From positions 1-64,000 of the forward strand of contig NZ_JBNHEQ010000220.1 of NCBI RefSeq assembly GCF_050016015.1: DNA of 64,000 bases, written 5' to 3'. A program made the translations under genes and the position numbers. Source of the stretch: Trichodesmium sp002260545. GTDB lineage: Bacteria > Cyanobacteriota > Cyanobacteriia > Cyanobacteriales > Microcoleaceae. A model generated the notes under the pieces. That model was not told where the DNA came from. It worked only from the letters and a program-made list of their open reading frames with translations, and ran no database searches. Of the stretch, positions 37,283 through 46,665 are shown piece by piece. How positions within the stretch are numbered: position 1 is the stretch's first letter; each line of letters begins with the position of its first letter.

Positions 37283-38851
37283 TTAATCCTTTAAAGTCGA
37301 TCGCATAGTCGGGAACATAATCACATCCCGAATACTTTGAGTATTTGTCAGCAACATCACCACGCGGTCAACACCAATACCCATCCCACCACAGTTAGGC
37401 ATCCCCAATGACAATGCCTGAATAAAGTCTTCATCCATTGGGTGCGCTTCATCATCCCCTGCTTCTCTTTGGGCGATCTGTTCCTCGAAACGTTTGCGCT
37501 GGTCTTGCGGATCGTTTAACTCGGAGAAACCGTTAGAATATTCGGTGCCGTGAATAAATAACTCAAATCTTTCTACAAAACCTGGTTTACTATGATGTCT
37601 TTTTGCTAACGGACTCACTTCAACAGGAAAATCAATTATAAAGGTAGGTTGAATTAAAGTTGATTCTACTTTTTGGTCAAAAACTGCATATAAAAGATAA
37701 CCTAAACTTTGGGTTTCTAATTTAGATAATTTGAGGTTTAATTTTTCTGCTGCTTGAATAGCTTCTGCTAATTCTAAGTTGTCAAAATCTAATCCTGTTT
37801 CATCCTTAACTGCCTCTACCATTGTTTTAACTTGCCAATGTTTGCCAGTGAAATTAGGATATTTTTGACTATGGTCATATTTGCGTTCCAAACTAATAGT
37901 TTGACCTTGATATTCTATCTCTTTTAAATCACCTAAAACATTAGTGATGCTATAACAAATAACATCTTCTACTAAGCCCAAAATTTCAAAATAATCTGCA
38001 TAAGCTTGATAAACTTCTAGGGAAGTAAACTCAGGATTATGGGTACTATCAATTCCTTCATTTCTAAATACTCGCCCTAATTCAAATACCCGTTCAAAAC
38101 CTCCACAAATTGCTCTCTTCAGAAATAATTCTGTAGCAATTCGCAAATATAAATCTACATCTAAAGCATTATGATGAGTGATAAAAGGTCGAGCAGCAGC
38201 ACCACCATAAATTGCTTGTAAAGTTGGTGTTTCTATTTCATCAAAACCAGCATCCCAAAGATAACTACGAATACTTTGCAAAATTTTACTCCGCATTCTA
38301 AAACGCTGTAAAGATTCAGCATTTCCAGCTAAATCCATTTCCCGATGACGGCGACAAATTTCTGGGTCATTTACACCATAATAAGAATCAGGAAAAGGAA
38401 TAATTGCTTTGGAGATAACTTCTAGTTTATTTACTTGAATTGATAACTCACCTCTATTAGTACGACAACCTATTCCTTCCGCACTAATAAAATCTCCTAC
38501 ATCTAACAATTTTTGAATTTGTTTAAAACTTAAACCAGGGTCGCCCGTAACTAATTTTTTCTCAATTTTTAGTTGAATTTTTCCTGTTTCATCTGTTAGG
38601 TTAATAAAACCAATACTACCACTATCACGCTTAGAAGTAATTCGACCGCAAACTTTTAATAATTTTTCATCGGGGTCTGTTTCTCCTGCTTCTAATTCCT
38701 TCGCTGGTGGAGAAAATAGATCGATAACTTGTTTAGTGGTGTGCGATCGCTGATAAGCTTTACTAGGATAGGGGTCTATTCCTTGGGCGCGTAATTGATC
38801 GACTTTTTGTGAACGAACTTCTACTTCATTCCTGGTTTCGCTTTTAGGCAT
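37283..38851 (-). CDS. lysS: Lysyl-tRNA synthetase, class II
   Basis: A 522-residue aminoacyl-tRNA synthetase that charges tRNA-Lys. The N-terminal OB-fold anticodon-binding domain spans about residues 55-160 (KVCGRITSKRDSGSIGFINLTDETGKIQ). The class II catalytic domain shows motif 2 (ELGRVFRNEGIDSTHNPEFTSLE near 255) and motif 3 (GMGIGVDRVVMLLTN near 495). Full length. The last 264 bases exist a second time at 30792-31055. If an element integrated here, the present 3' end of lysS came with the element and the detached copy is the original. Confidence 0.97.
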   Translation of the reverse strand: MPKSETRNEVEVRSQKVDQLRAQGIDPYPSKAYQRSHTTKQVIDLFSPPAKELEAGETDPDEKLLKVCGRITSKRDSGSIGFINLTDETGKIQLKIEKKLVTGDPGLSFKQIQKLLDVGDFISAEGIGCRTNRGELSIQVNKLEVISKAIIPFPDSYYGVNDPEICRRHREMDLAGNAESLQRFRMRSKILQSIRSYLWDAGFDEIETPTLQAIYGGAAARPFITHHNALDVDLYLRIATELFLKRAICGGFERVFELGRVFRNEGIDSTHNPEFTSLEVYQAYADYFEILGLVEDVICYSITNVLGDLKEIEYQGQTISLERKYDHSQKYPNFTGKHWQVKTMVEAVKDETGLDFDNLELAEAIQAAEKLNLKLSKLETQSLGYLLYAVFDQKVESTLIQPTFIIDFPVEVSPLAKRHHSKPGFVERFELFIHGTEYSNGFSELNDPQDQRKRFEEQIAQREAGDDEAHPMDEDFIQALSLGMPNCGGMGIGVDRVVMLLTNTQSIRDVIMFPTMRSTLKD

Positions 38852-39023
38852 TGGTGATTTTACTCTCTAAATTGTTAATGAATTGAAAATGATACCATAT
38901 TTTTTTGCTTTTAGACTGTTATAAAGATTAAATTATTCCAAAATTAAATTTAAGCTCGTAGTATTGCTCTAGCCCTATCTATAGTTATGGCTAGAGCAAT
39001 ACTACAAACTTATCATTTATAAT

Positions 39024-40418
39024 CAGGACTTACGCAAAGACACTATATATAGTGTCTACTCAATAGAGCGATCGCTTAAAAATTTGTAGCGATATAGCTG
39101 CCGCTAGGCTCCGCCAACGCCTCCAGACAAGTACCATTTTTAAAACCAGGGTAAAAAATACCTATCAAATAAAAATAGTCCTGAATTTTATTGTCGGCTT
39201 CTTCAGTTCTTTCCTCAGATAATCTGAGAGTAATTCGTGTTTGACTTTATAAATAGTTTTTCCTATTTTCACTGCTAATCTTTTTAAAAAATTCCAGACT
39301 AACATAGCACAGGCTATATGATTTTTTTGAATTTGCCTGAGACGGCATTGACAAAATTCTATACCTGTTAATTGTTTAATTTCTCTGTGAAATTCCTCAA
39401 TCTTCCATCTAGTGTGAGACTCAAATTCTACAGCATCTACTGAAGATTGACTTAAGTCATTAGTAGCAATATATTCTGTTCTGTTGGTAGAAACAGTTGC
39501 CCAGAATAGTTTTACTTTTTTATCTCTTGGAAAACCTTTTATTTTAATTATCTTGCCTGATATTTTTTCTGATTCATTCCAACTTAATTCTCCAATCTTT
39601 TTATATTTATTTACTCCACCAGTATCATCTACCAGACGATTTATTTTTAAGGGACAGTAATAAATTTTTCCTAAGTTATCTACCAATCCCATTAATCTTT
39701 TTGTTGCATACCAACTATCCATTAGTACAGTTTTAAATGATAATTTATTCTTAGAGACCACATTTAATATCATTTCTTCTACATGATCTATTTTAGTTTT
39801 TTTGTCACTATCTGGGTCATAAATCCGATAGTCTATTATCCAAAATTGCTCAATTTGGGGATTGAAATATATGCAATTTACTATTCCTATACCACGAACT
39901 ACTTTATGTTCATTGCCACTGTACTGTCGCCGAACTAACTCAATTTTATTACCATGTTCCTTGTTGAGAACTGTATCATCAAAGATTAAATAACCTTCTG
40001 TGTTAGTTACAATTTCTTTTTGAACATTTTTCCATACATCTTGGTCATCAATTTTTTCTATTTTTAAATAACGATTTATCCGATCATGGCTAACGTTTTC
40101 TAGGTGATTTGCTAAATTTGTAATGGTATAATTTGTATGAGAGTTGAGTAAATACTGACAATAATCAATATAGTTAAAATTCATTTAGTTAGCTCAAATC
40201 AACAACAGTATTATTCTATAATAAGGGCGAGTATTTTGGCCAAATTTCTTGACAATTAGCAACATCTACATAGAGGAAAAATCAACTATATTAGCGCGTA
40301 TGAGTGCCCCTCACGAATTTTATTTAGGCGATCGCTAAGGGGAACCTAATAAGGAGTAGCAATACAGAAAGAACCATTTTGACTTAACACTATATATAGT
40401 GCCTTTGCGTAAGTCCTG
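39024..40418. mobile_element. Intact 1395-bp insertion sequence
   Basis: Ends are CAGGACTTACGCAAA on the left and TTTGCGTAAGTCCTG on the right, each followed inward by the palindrome CACTATATATAGTG. The 5-bp direct repeat ATAAT lies immediately outside (39019-39023 and 40419-40423). A single transposase gene fills it. MITEs at 13741 and 58038 and a lone end at 37168 share its ends. Confidence 0.92.
39165..40184 (-). CDS. DDE transposase of the 1395-bp insertion sequence (IS701/IS4-like)
   Basis: 339 residues with an uninterrupted frame. Catalytic DDE pattern: YLIFDDTVLNK (first Asp, near residue 67), VLMDSWYATKRL (second Asp, near 153) and the WKIEEFHREIKQLTG block (Glu, near 265) with the Y-(2)-R-(3)-E-(6)-K-like spacing of the IS4/IS701 group. 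The N-terminal part (LLNSHTNYTITNLANHL, then SHDRINRYL) is a typical DNA-binding region. It is probably active, as the gene and both ends are intact. Confidence 0.9.
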   Translation of the reverse strand: MNFNYIDYCQYLLNSHTNYTITNLANHLENVSHDRINRYLKIEKIDDQDVWKNVQKEIVTNTEGYLIFDDTVLNKEHGNKIELVRRQYSGNEHKVVRGIGIVNCIYFNPQIEQFWIIDYRIYDPDSDKKTKIDHVEEMILNVVSKNKLSFKTVLMDSWYATKRLMGLVDNLGKIYYCPLKINRLVDDTGGVNKYKKIGELSWNESEKISGKIIKIKGFPRDKKVKLFWATVSTNRTEYIATNDLSQSSVDAVEFESHTRWKIEEFHREIKQLTGIEFCQCRLRQIQKNHIACAMLVWNFLKRLAVKIGKTIYKVKHELLSDYLRKELKKPTIKFRTIFI

Positions 40419-40423
40419 ATAAT

Positions 40424-41228
40424 ATTAACGGCATTCCTAAAATCTGAAAAACTATGACCGACAAATATAATAGTTTTGTTGGATTAGCAAACCATGGGTA
40501 AAGAATAACACTTACTTCTGTTGAGGAAAAGTTATTAAAAGCTATTGTTCCATGATAAGTTGCTGATTATCAAGTTAAATACCCATAACTTACTTCGCTT
40601 GGGGAAAAGTTTAAAAAGTTAGAATAACAGTCAAAATAACAGTTAAAAAAGCTAAAACAGTTAGACTTCAAACAGTTAAAACAATTAGAATATTTAGAAC
40701 AGTTAAACTTAGAAAAGTTAAAACAGTTATTAGCAGCTATCATTAAAGAAAAGGAACTTAATAATCCAGCTACAGCAGAATCATGGGGAAAAAGCGAACA
40801 TTACCAGCTAAGTTTATTTACCGAAATAATTAATAATTAAACAATTAAATAATTAGATCATTCACGCCTTGAAGCCTCCCCTTTCAAGGGGAAAAAAATA
40901 AATCTTTTCCTTATTCGTCAATCCTCTCCCTAAAAGGGAGAGGTAATTATCAATTATCAATTATCAATTAATGAATGGCTATGTACAGATGTTTACAAAT
41001 ATTAAGCTTATGTTATAAATAAAGAAGGAGTAGTGTATAATTAATTATAAAATTCACTTTATAATTCCTTCTTCTAGTCCCTTGAGAAACCCTAAACAAT
41101 ATTTCCAATAGTGTCACTTTTTTCCTGAAATGATTTTGTTGTGTATACGTTGCTATCTTCGTTGCACCTAAAATCCTACTCAGATTTTTGTCTTTTTGTC
41201 TTTTTGCAACAGAATCTTAATATTTGCC
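40424..41228. repeat. Intergenic region with a coding relic and dispersed repeat copy B
   Basis: Bases 40630-40800 read as a Leu/Lys/Gln-rich coiled-coil remnant (KQLDFKQLKQLEYLEQL) with stops upstream. 40817-40976 is copy B of the repeat at 12399-12565, with one fewer ATCAATT unit. No intact gene is seen before the VgrG-like start. Confidence 0.6.
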
Positions 41229-43043
41229 ATGAAATCCGAAAATTATCCACCCAAATCAGATAATTATGTTGCACTACCCCTGCTTTATATTGAAGGTCAA
41301 TCACCTGCAAAGATGAAGTCTGTTATGGAAGATATTGTCCAAATTATTGTTGAAGAAAGTTTGCACCTGCCAGCAATGTTCACAATTGTTATTAGAAATG
41401 ACTACTTTCCAGGGGATAAAGATGAAAGAGAGTGGAAACATCAAGAGCTGCTAAAAATTGGTAAAACAGTAAAAATTGGCTTTAGCGCAAGTACAACAGA
41501 ATCTGAAGAGTTTAGCGAAGAAAAACAAGACTATTTAATAGAAGGAGAAATTACAGCTATTGAAACCCATTTCACGGAACAATCACAAGCACCTATTGTG
41601 ATTCGGGGTTACGATATTTCACATCGTCTATATCGAGGACAATGGAATCGTTCATTTCAAGGAATGACAGATAGTGATATTGTCAAAAAGATTCTAGCTG
41701 AGGTTTTAATTGAACCGGGTCAAATTGATGAAAGTGGAATTCCCCATGACTATGTTTTTCAAAATCATCAAACCAATATGGAATTTATGCGAGAACGAGC
41801 CGCTCGCATTGGTTTTGAACTATTTGTTCAAGATGGTAAATTGAATTTTCGTCGCCCCAAAACAACTCAAATCATTCAACTAAAATGGCTGGAGGATATA
41901 CATAGTTTTCGAGTTCGAGTTACTAGCGCAGAACAGGTGAAAGAAGTTAATGTTAGAGCTTGGGACTATAAACAAAAAAAGCCAATTGTTTCGACTCGAA
42001 ATTATGAAAAGGTGTTAACGGAAACTGGCAACGGGAAAGGAAGTGTGGCAATTTCTGGATTTAAAGGAAAACCAGTAAAGCCAACTGTTCATGTTATCGA
42101 TCAACCGATTTCTACCCCCAAAGAAGCGGACGCGATCGCCTCTGCTTTATTTGATGAATTAGGTGGACAGTTTGTTTATGCAGATGCTCACGCTGAGGGA
42201 AATCCTGAAATTCGACCCGGACTAAATGTGAGATTAGAAGATTTAGGAAAACACAGTGGTTCGTACTATGTAACCGAGACTCGTCATACTTACTTTGAAA
42301 GGGTTTATACAACTGAATTTAGTGTTCGTGGATTGCGCGGTGGTGATTTATTAACAACCCTTTCTCCCCCCACTCGTCTGCAACCCGGACAAACTTTTTT
42401 AGTGGGAATTGTCACTGACAACCAAGACCCAGAAGCCTTAGGACGAGTCAAAGTTTGGTTTCCCACCCTAACACCTCAAACTGGAGAAAATGCTCATGCT
42501 AGCCACTGGGCAAGAATGGTAGCAATTGGCGCAGGAAAAGATCGAGGGTTTGACTGTTTACCAGAAATTAATGATGAAGTATTAGTTGCATTTGAACATG
42601 GAAATATTCATCGCCCTTATATTTTAGGTGGGGTTTGGAACGGTCAAGATATGCCTCCTACACATATTAATGAAAGTGTTCAAGATAGTAATGTCCGGGT
42701 GCGAACCTTTAAAACAAGAACAGGTCATCAAATTCAGTTTATTGAAGAAGATAAAGGAAATAGTAAGGCAGGAGTTTATATTGAGACAACTGCCGGACAT
42801 CAGATTCGATTAAATGATAGTGAAAAGTTTGTGGAAGTTCAAACAAATGGTGGTCACGAATTACGATTAGATGATCAAAATAACTATATTGAATTGAAAA
42901 CGCCTAGTCATACGATCAAGATGGATAATACAGGAATTAGCCTGAATTCAGGAGGCAATATTGATATAAAAGCGACTGGGGAGATTAATATTAAAGCAAA
43001 TAGGGATATTACTGTTAAGGGAGGATTGATTAAGTTAAATTGA
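41229..43043 (+). CDS. VgrG-like spike protein of a contractile injection system
   Basis: A 604-residue protein from ATG 41229 (an in-frame TTG at 41196 is less likely). The N-terminal part is the gpD/late-control-D beta-barrel (VIRGYDISHRLYRGQWNRSF, then YVFQNHQTNMEFMRERAARIGFELF). The gp5-type OB domain starts near residue 390 (FLVGIVTDNQDPEALGRVKVWFP, then FEHGNIHRPYILGGVWNG). The C-terminus has a repeating beta-helix-like RLDDxNYIELK / IKMDNTG pattern. It corresponds to Afp8/Pvc8, the spike at the tip of the inner tube. It is the first structural gene of the cluster in this window and is convergent with the PAAR gene. Confidence 0.92.
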   Translation: MKSENYPPKSDNYVALPLLYIEGQSPAKMKSVMEDIVQIIVEESLHLPAMFTIVIRNDYFPGDKDEREWKHQELLKIGKTVKIGFSASTTESEEFSEEKQDYLIEGEITAIETHFTEQSQAPIVIRGYDISHRLYRGQWNRSFQGMTDSDIVKKILAEVLIEPGQIDESGIPHDYVFQNHQTNMEFMRERAARIGFELFVQDGKLNFRRPKTTQIIQLKWLEDIHSFRVRVTSAEQVKEVNVRAWDYKQKKPIVSTRNYEKVLTETGNGKGSVAISGFKGKPVKPTVHVIDQPISTPKEADAIASALFDELGGQFVYADAHAEGNPEIRPGLNVRLEDLGKHSGSYYVTETRHTYFERVYTTEFSVRGLRGGDLLTTLSPPTRLQPGQTFLVGIVTDNQDPEALGRVKVWFPTLTPQTGENAHASHWARMVAIGAGKDRGFDCLPEINDEVLVAFEHGNIHRPYILGGVWNGQDMPPTHINESVQDSNVRVRTFKTRTGHQIQFIEEDKGNSKAGVYIETTAGHQIRLNDSEKFVEVQTNGGHELRLDDQNNYIELKTPSHTIKMDNTGISLNSGGNIDIKATGEINIKANRDITVKGGLIKLN

Positions 43044-43098
43044 CATACTCCCGGCGCTCCCCTACGGGAGAGAGCGGGACTTCCCGCCGGAGGAGTTA
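43041..43098. repeat. IS200/IS605-like end hairpin after the VgrG-like gene
   Basis: TTGACATACTCCCGGCGCTC, then CCTACGGGAGAGAGCGGGAC: a hairpin of the type found at IS200/IS605 ends. It abuts the VgrG-like stop, and the bases that follow (to about 43200) read as a short broken frame (LIGIIASAGCTRQDIKEYAIAN). Confidence 0.55.
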
Positions 43099-43276
43099 AA
43101 TATCTCATTGGTATCATTGCAAGCGCAGGCTGCACTCGTCAGGATATTAAAGAATATGCGATCGCCAATTAATCTAACCTGGGGCAAGCGATCGCAATTG
43201 AACATGAAAAGTTAGAACCTTTCGAGTTGATGTCACAAGCCGACTAATTTTCACATCAGTGCTACATAGACAGAAT

Positions 43277-43774
43277 TTACCCACCAATCAGAACGGTCAT
43301 GCAACCGCGTGTGATTTTATTGGGTGGCCCAATGGCTTCCTGCAATGTGTCACCCTGACGGCAAGCGGGTAGACCGTTAATCAAAACGGTTTTGCTGCCA
43401 TCTATGACAATTCCAGGGCCATGGGGAGGAATGGGTGAAGGAGTCGAACAGACATGAATATCCGCACCCCCAGCACTGCTCGTAATTGTGCTACTCATTG
43501 TGGCTAATTGTGCCGTTTTTGTAGCCTCTTCAGCGGCTTTTGCGGCTGGTAATCCAAGGGTTCCAACTGCCGCCTTAGTTGCGGTTTCTGCTGCTTTAAT
43601 CACAGCATCAGATGCCTTTTTTGCCATCTGTAAGCCTGCACCAGAACCAGAAGGCATACCGCGCCACGCAGGTAAGTTTCCTATTAAAACATTGAGGCTA
43701 CCGGGGCTACCTGTTAAAACGGGCGGAATTGGATGGGATACATTATCTGTAACTCTCGCGGCTGGTTTACCCAT
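43277..43774 (-). CDS. PAAR-domain spike-tip protein
   Basis: 165 residues. The N-terminus (GKPAARVTDNVSHPIPPVLTG) and the C-terminal part (HVCSTPSPIPPHGPGIVIDGSKTVLINGLPACRQGDTL) form a PAAR domain, with conserved Pro, His and Cys that bind a metal at the spike apex. The middle (residues about 50-95) is an Ala/Lys/Thr-rich helical insert (KAAETATKAAVGTLGLPAAKA). PAAR sits on the VgrG trimer in T6SS and eCIS (Afp10). The start ATG follows AATTTATTCTCTAAGTC without a strong Shine-Dalgarno. Confidence 0.9.
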   Translation of the reverse strand: MGKPAARVTDNVSHPIPPVLTGSPGSLNVLIGNLPAWRGMPSGSGAGLQMAKKASDAVIKAAETATKAAVGTLGLPAAKAAEEATKTAQLATMSSTITSSAGGADIHVCSTPSPIPPHGPGIVIDGSKTVLINGLPACRQGDTLQEAIGPPNKITRGCMTVLIGG

Positions 43775-44527
43775 GACTTAGAGAATAAATTGACATATTC
43801 CCGACGTTGCGCTTACGCGACAAAGCAGGATTATTCAGTCAGAAAAAAAACTGACCGCTGTTTTGACAGAGGTGATGTCCTCCCCCTGTGTTGACCTCAA
43901 ATGTAACAAAATACCTCCTAGCTTGTCAAGGGGATCGGAACATTTCATTTGTGGAGATATCCGACTCTTTGCCCTGGCTTTCATCCCGACGCTCCCCTCC
44001 GGGAGAGCGCGGGACTTCCCCCCAGGGAAGTTAATTATAGTATAATAATAGCTTTTTCAACGCTCAGTTGCAAGTAAAATTGAAGTAATTGCTGTTCTTC
44101 TTGAGTCTCCAAAAGTTGAAGCTATAGCAGAAGTTAGAAGTCAGAAGTCAAAAGTCCAACTCTTTCTAAACTCCAATTTGTGAGAAATCCGGGTCAAAAA
44201 CCTTGCATTAAAAGGATTATAAAATTAGTTGGCACTAAACGACAGATTCTCTATAAATACCCCATAAATAGACTTTTCAGTATCTTAATATGGGATAATT
44301 GGTTTGAGCAGCGTACTTTAAAGCAAAAATATCGAGAAGCATTAGTAAATTGACCTATAACTTTTCCAAACAATGGCCAACCCGCATTTTCACCTGGAAC
44401 TTCAACATCGACAGCAATTTTTTCACCTTCTCTCAAACTAAGTTTCAATTATAATTACAGTTTATCTAGTTTTAAGCCCATTAGACACTCTCCTTCTTCT
44501 TTGCATTGCAACAGAACCAATCTAATT
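43775..44527. repeat. Intergenic region with IS200/IS605-type end fragments
   Basis: Two fragments of the TTGACATxxTCCCG-hairpin family lie at about 43791-43840 and 43876-44030 (GCTCCCCTCCGGGAGAGCGCGGGACTTCC). Minus-strand frame 44251-44448 (NAGWPLFGKVIGQFTNASRYF) may be a relic of an unrelated gene. No intact gene seen. Confidence 0.5.
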
Positions 44528-46642
44528 CTATACCCATCCCTTAACTTCTGTGTCAGTTAGAGGACGTTCGAGTTTTGCATACTCACTTTCTGTGGCTTGC
44601 AAAAGATGTGCCATTGTTACAGGTTCTCCCAAATCTGCTGCTAAGAATGCTGCATTTAAAGCAATATTACGAATATTTCCCCCAGGAAGATTTAACTTTG
44701 CAAGTTTCCTGAAATCTAACCCTGCTGTGGGTGTCTCTTTGGGAAAAATTCGTCGCCAAATTTCTGTACGTTGAGTTACATCAGGTAACGGAAACTTCAC
44801 TACAAATCTAATTCGGCGCATAAAGGCATTATCAATTGCTTCCTTTAAATTTGTGGTTAAAATTGCCAGCCCGCGATAAGCTTCCATGCGTTGCAAAAGA
44901 TAGCTAACTTCTAAATTAGCATAGCGATCACGACTATCTTTAACATCGCTCCGTTTTCCAAATAAAGCATCTGCCTCATCAAAGAGTAAAATTGCGCCTC
45001 CCGTTTCTGCCTTATCAAAAACCTGTCTCAAATTCTTTTCAGTTTCCCCAATATATTTACTGACAACAGAACTCAGATCTATTCGATATAAATCTAGACG
45101 CAATTCTCTAGCTATTACTTCTGCCGCCATTGTTTTCCCAGTTCCACTCGCTCCATAAAATAACGCAGTAATTCCTAAACCTCGTTTGCCTTTTTGCACA
45201 AATCCCCAATGTTCATAAACTGTTATGCGTTGTTTTAGATGAGTCGCAATATTTTTTAAGGTTTGTTTTTGGAGTTCAGGAAGCACCAAATCATCCCAAC
45301 TAGCTGCAGCTTGAATAGGTTGAGCCAGTTCATTGATTTGAGGTTGAGCGTGACTACGACAAATCTGCCAAATTTTCTGAGTAATTGGTTGATTTTTATC
45401 AATAGATTCTAATGATAAATCGGAAGATATTAATGCGGAGATTTGTTGACTTATAGACTGAATTTCTGTCACACTGAAATTAAACTGAGCCACCAGTTGC
45501 TCAACGAAACCATCCAGATTAATTTCTTGTTCTCTGAAAGTTTGATCCCAAATATTTCGTTGTTCTAGAGTGTTAGGTTTATTCACTTCAAACATTATCA
45601 CTTGACGATGTTGTTGAGGTTTTCTATCTTGACGACTGACAATTAAAGGACTATCAATTTCTTCAATAAAATAGGTAATGGCATTTTCCTGGCTGATATC
45701 TATTGAAGTTGCTTGATTAACTTCTAAAAATAGAGCTGCTTGATTCAATATTGCCTCTCTTTGCCAGAGTTTAATTAGTTGATATACTTCATTCAAATTA
45801 GTGGGGATAACCTGTGATGAAATTCTGTATAGCTTAAGTTCTAACTGATGACAAATTGTAGCAGCAATAGCTATTTTTGCATTTGTTTCATTACCATATA
45901 GTTGAATTATTGGTAAATATGATATCTGGTTAATATGTATATCTAAATCTTCTTCTTTACTCTCCAAACTACTTAATTCTGGATGACTGTGAGTTACTTT
46001 TTTCCTAAAAATTGAGGAGGCATAATCCAGACTTTTCGACGTTAATAGACTATCTGTAGCTGTAGGGTTCAAAGTATAATTCCAAACGGAAATAATTTGT
46101 TTAACAATTTCCTGATGAGAATTAACTAAATTTTCATTAGTAACGATAGGTTTAATAATACTAATTAATCGTTCATCTAGCTGATTTGTTCCTACTAGAA
46201 AATGAAAAATACGTTCGTCAATTTTTAAACGACTTAGGGTTAAGGCTAACCCAAGTTCTATTTCTATTAATTTCCAGTATCTTAACGGAGATTCTGGAGC
46301 GAACACATCCATATCAACTCTTTCAAAAATACTTTGAGCTAGACTAAAAGTGGGAAAATTATATTGGGTATTAATTTGAGCATCTGCACATTCAGAAGGC
46401 CAGAGAGGATCGAGTTCCATACCAACACAAAGTAATATAATTTCCCGCTCACACCGAGATAGATTAAATCTATGACAAAGATAATTAAGAGTCGAGCATT
46501 CGGATAAGTGAGTTGAATTAGATTGTGATTTATCTGTTGTATCTGATTGTATATTAGATTTACCTTGTAATTGATTAGCTCGTTCTTGTAGTTTTTGGCG
46601 AATTGGTTCTAACATTGCCAATAAAGTTGAGTAGATATCCAT
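44528..46642 (-). CDS. AAA+ ATPase of the contractile injection system (Afp15-like)
   Basis: 704 residues. The C-terminal third is an AAA+ module: Walker A GASGTGKTMAAE near residue 495, Walker B ILLFDEADALFGKRSDV near 550, sensor 1 AILTTNLKEAIDNAFMRRIRF, and an arginine finger in FMRRIR. The N-terminal 450 residues are a poorly conserved helical region, as in Afp15/Pvc15. That ATPase is needed for assembly of eCIS particles. It is followed after 23 bases by the Pvc16-like gene on the same strand, so the two form an operon. Confidence 0.9.
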   Translation of the reverse strand: MDIYSTLLAMLEPIRQKLQERANQLQGKSNIQSDTTDKSQSNSTHLSECSTLNYLCHRFNLSRCEREIILLCVGMELDPLWPSECADAQINTQYNFPTFSLAQSIFERVDMDVFAPESPLRYWKLIEIELGLALTLSRLKIDERIFHFLVGTNQLDERLISIIKPIVTNENLVNSHQEIVKQIISVWNYTLNPTATDSLLTSKSLDYASSIFRKKVTHSHPELSSLESKEEDLDIHINQISYLPIIQLYGNETNAKIAIAATICHQLELKLYRISSQVIPTNLNEVYQLIKLWQREAILNQAALFLEVNQATSIDISQENAITYFIEEIDSPLIVSRQDRKPQQHRQVIMFEVNKPNTLEQRNIWDQTFREQEINLDGFVEQLVAQFNFSVTEIQSISQQISALISSDLSLESIDKNQPITQKIWQICRSHAQPQINELAQPIQAAASWDDLVLPELQKQTLKNIATHLKQRITVYEHWGFVQKGKRGLGITALFYGASGTGKTMAAEVIARELRLDLYRIDLSSVVSKYIGETEKNLRQVFDKAETGGAILLFDEADALFGKRSDVKDSRDRYANLEVSYLLQRMEAYRGLAILTTNLKEAIDNAFMRRIRFVVKFPLPDVTQRTEIWRRIFPKETPTAGLDFRKLAKLNLPGGNIRNIALNAAFLAADLGEPVTMAHLLQATESEYAKLERPLTDTEVKGWV

Positions 46643-46665
46643 ACAATTTTCAAAAGTAATAGAAG

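Noticed and set aside
44251..44448. Minus-strand ORF of 65 codons
   Set aside because: Some protein-like sequence (GWPLFGKVIG) but short, without start support or recognised family; may be a relic.
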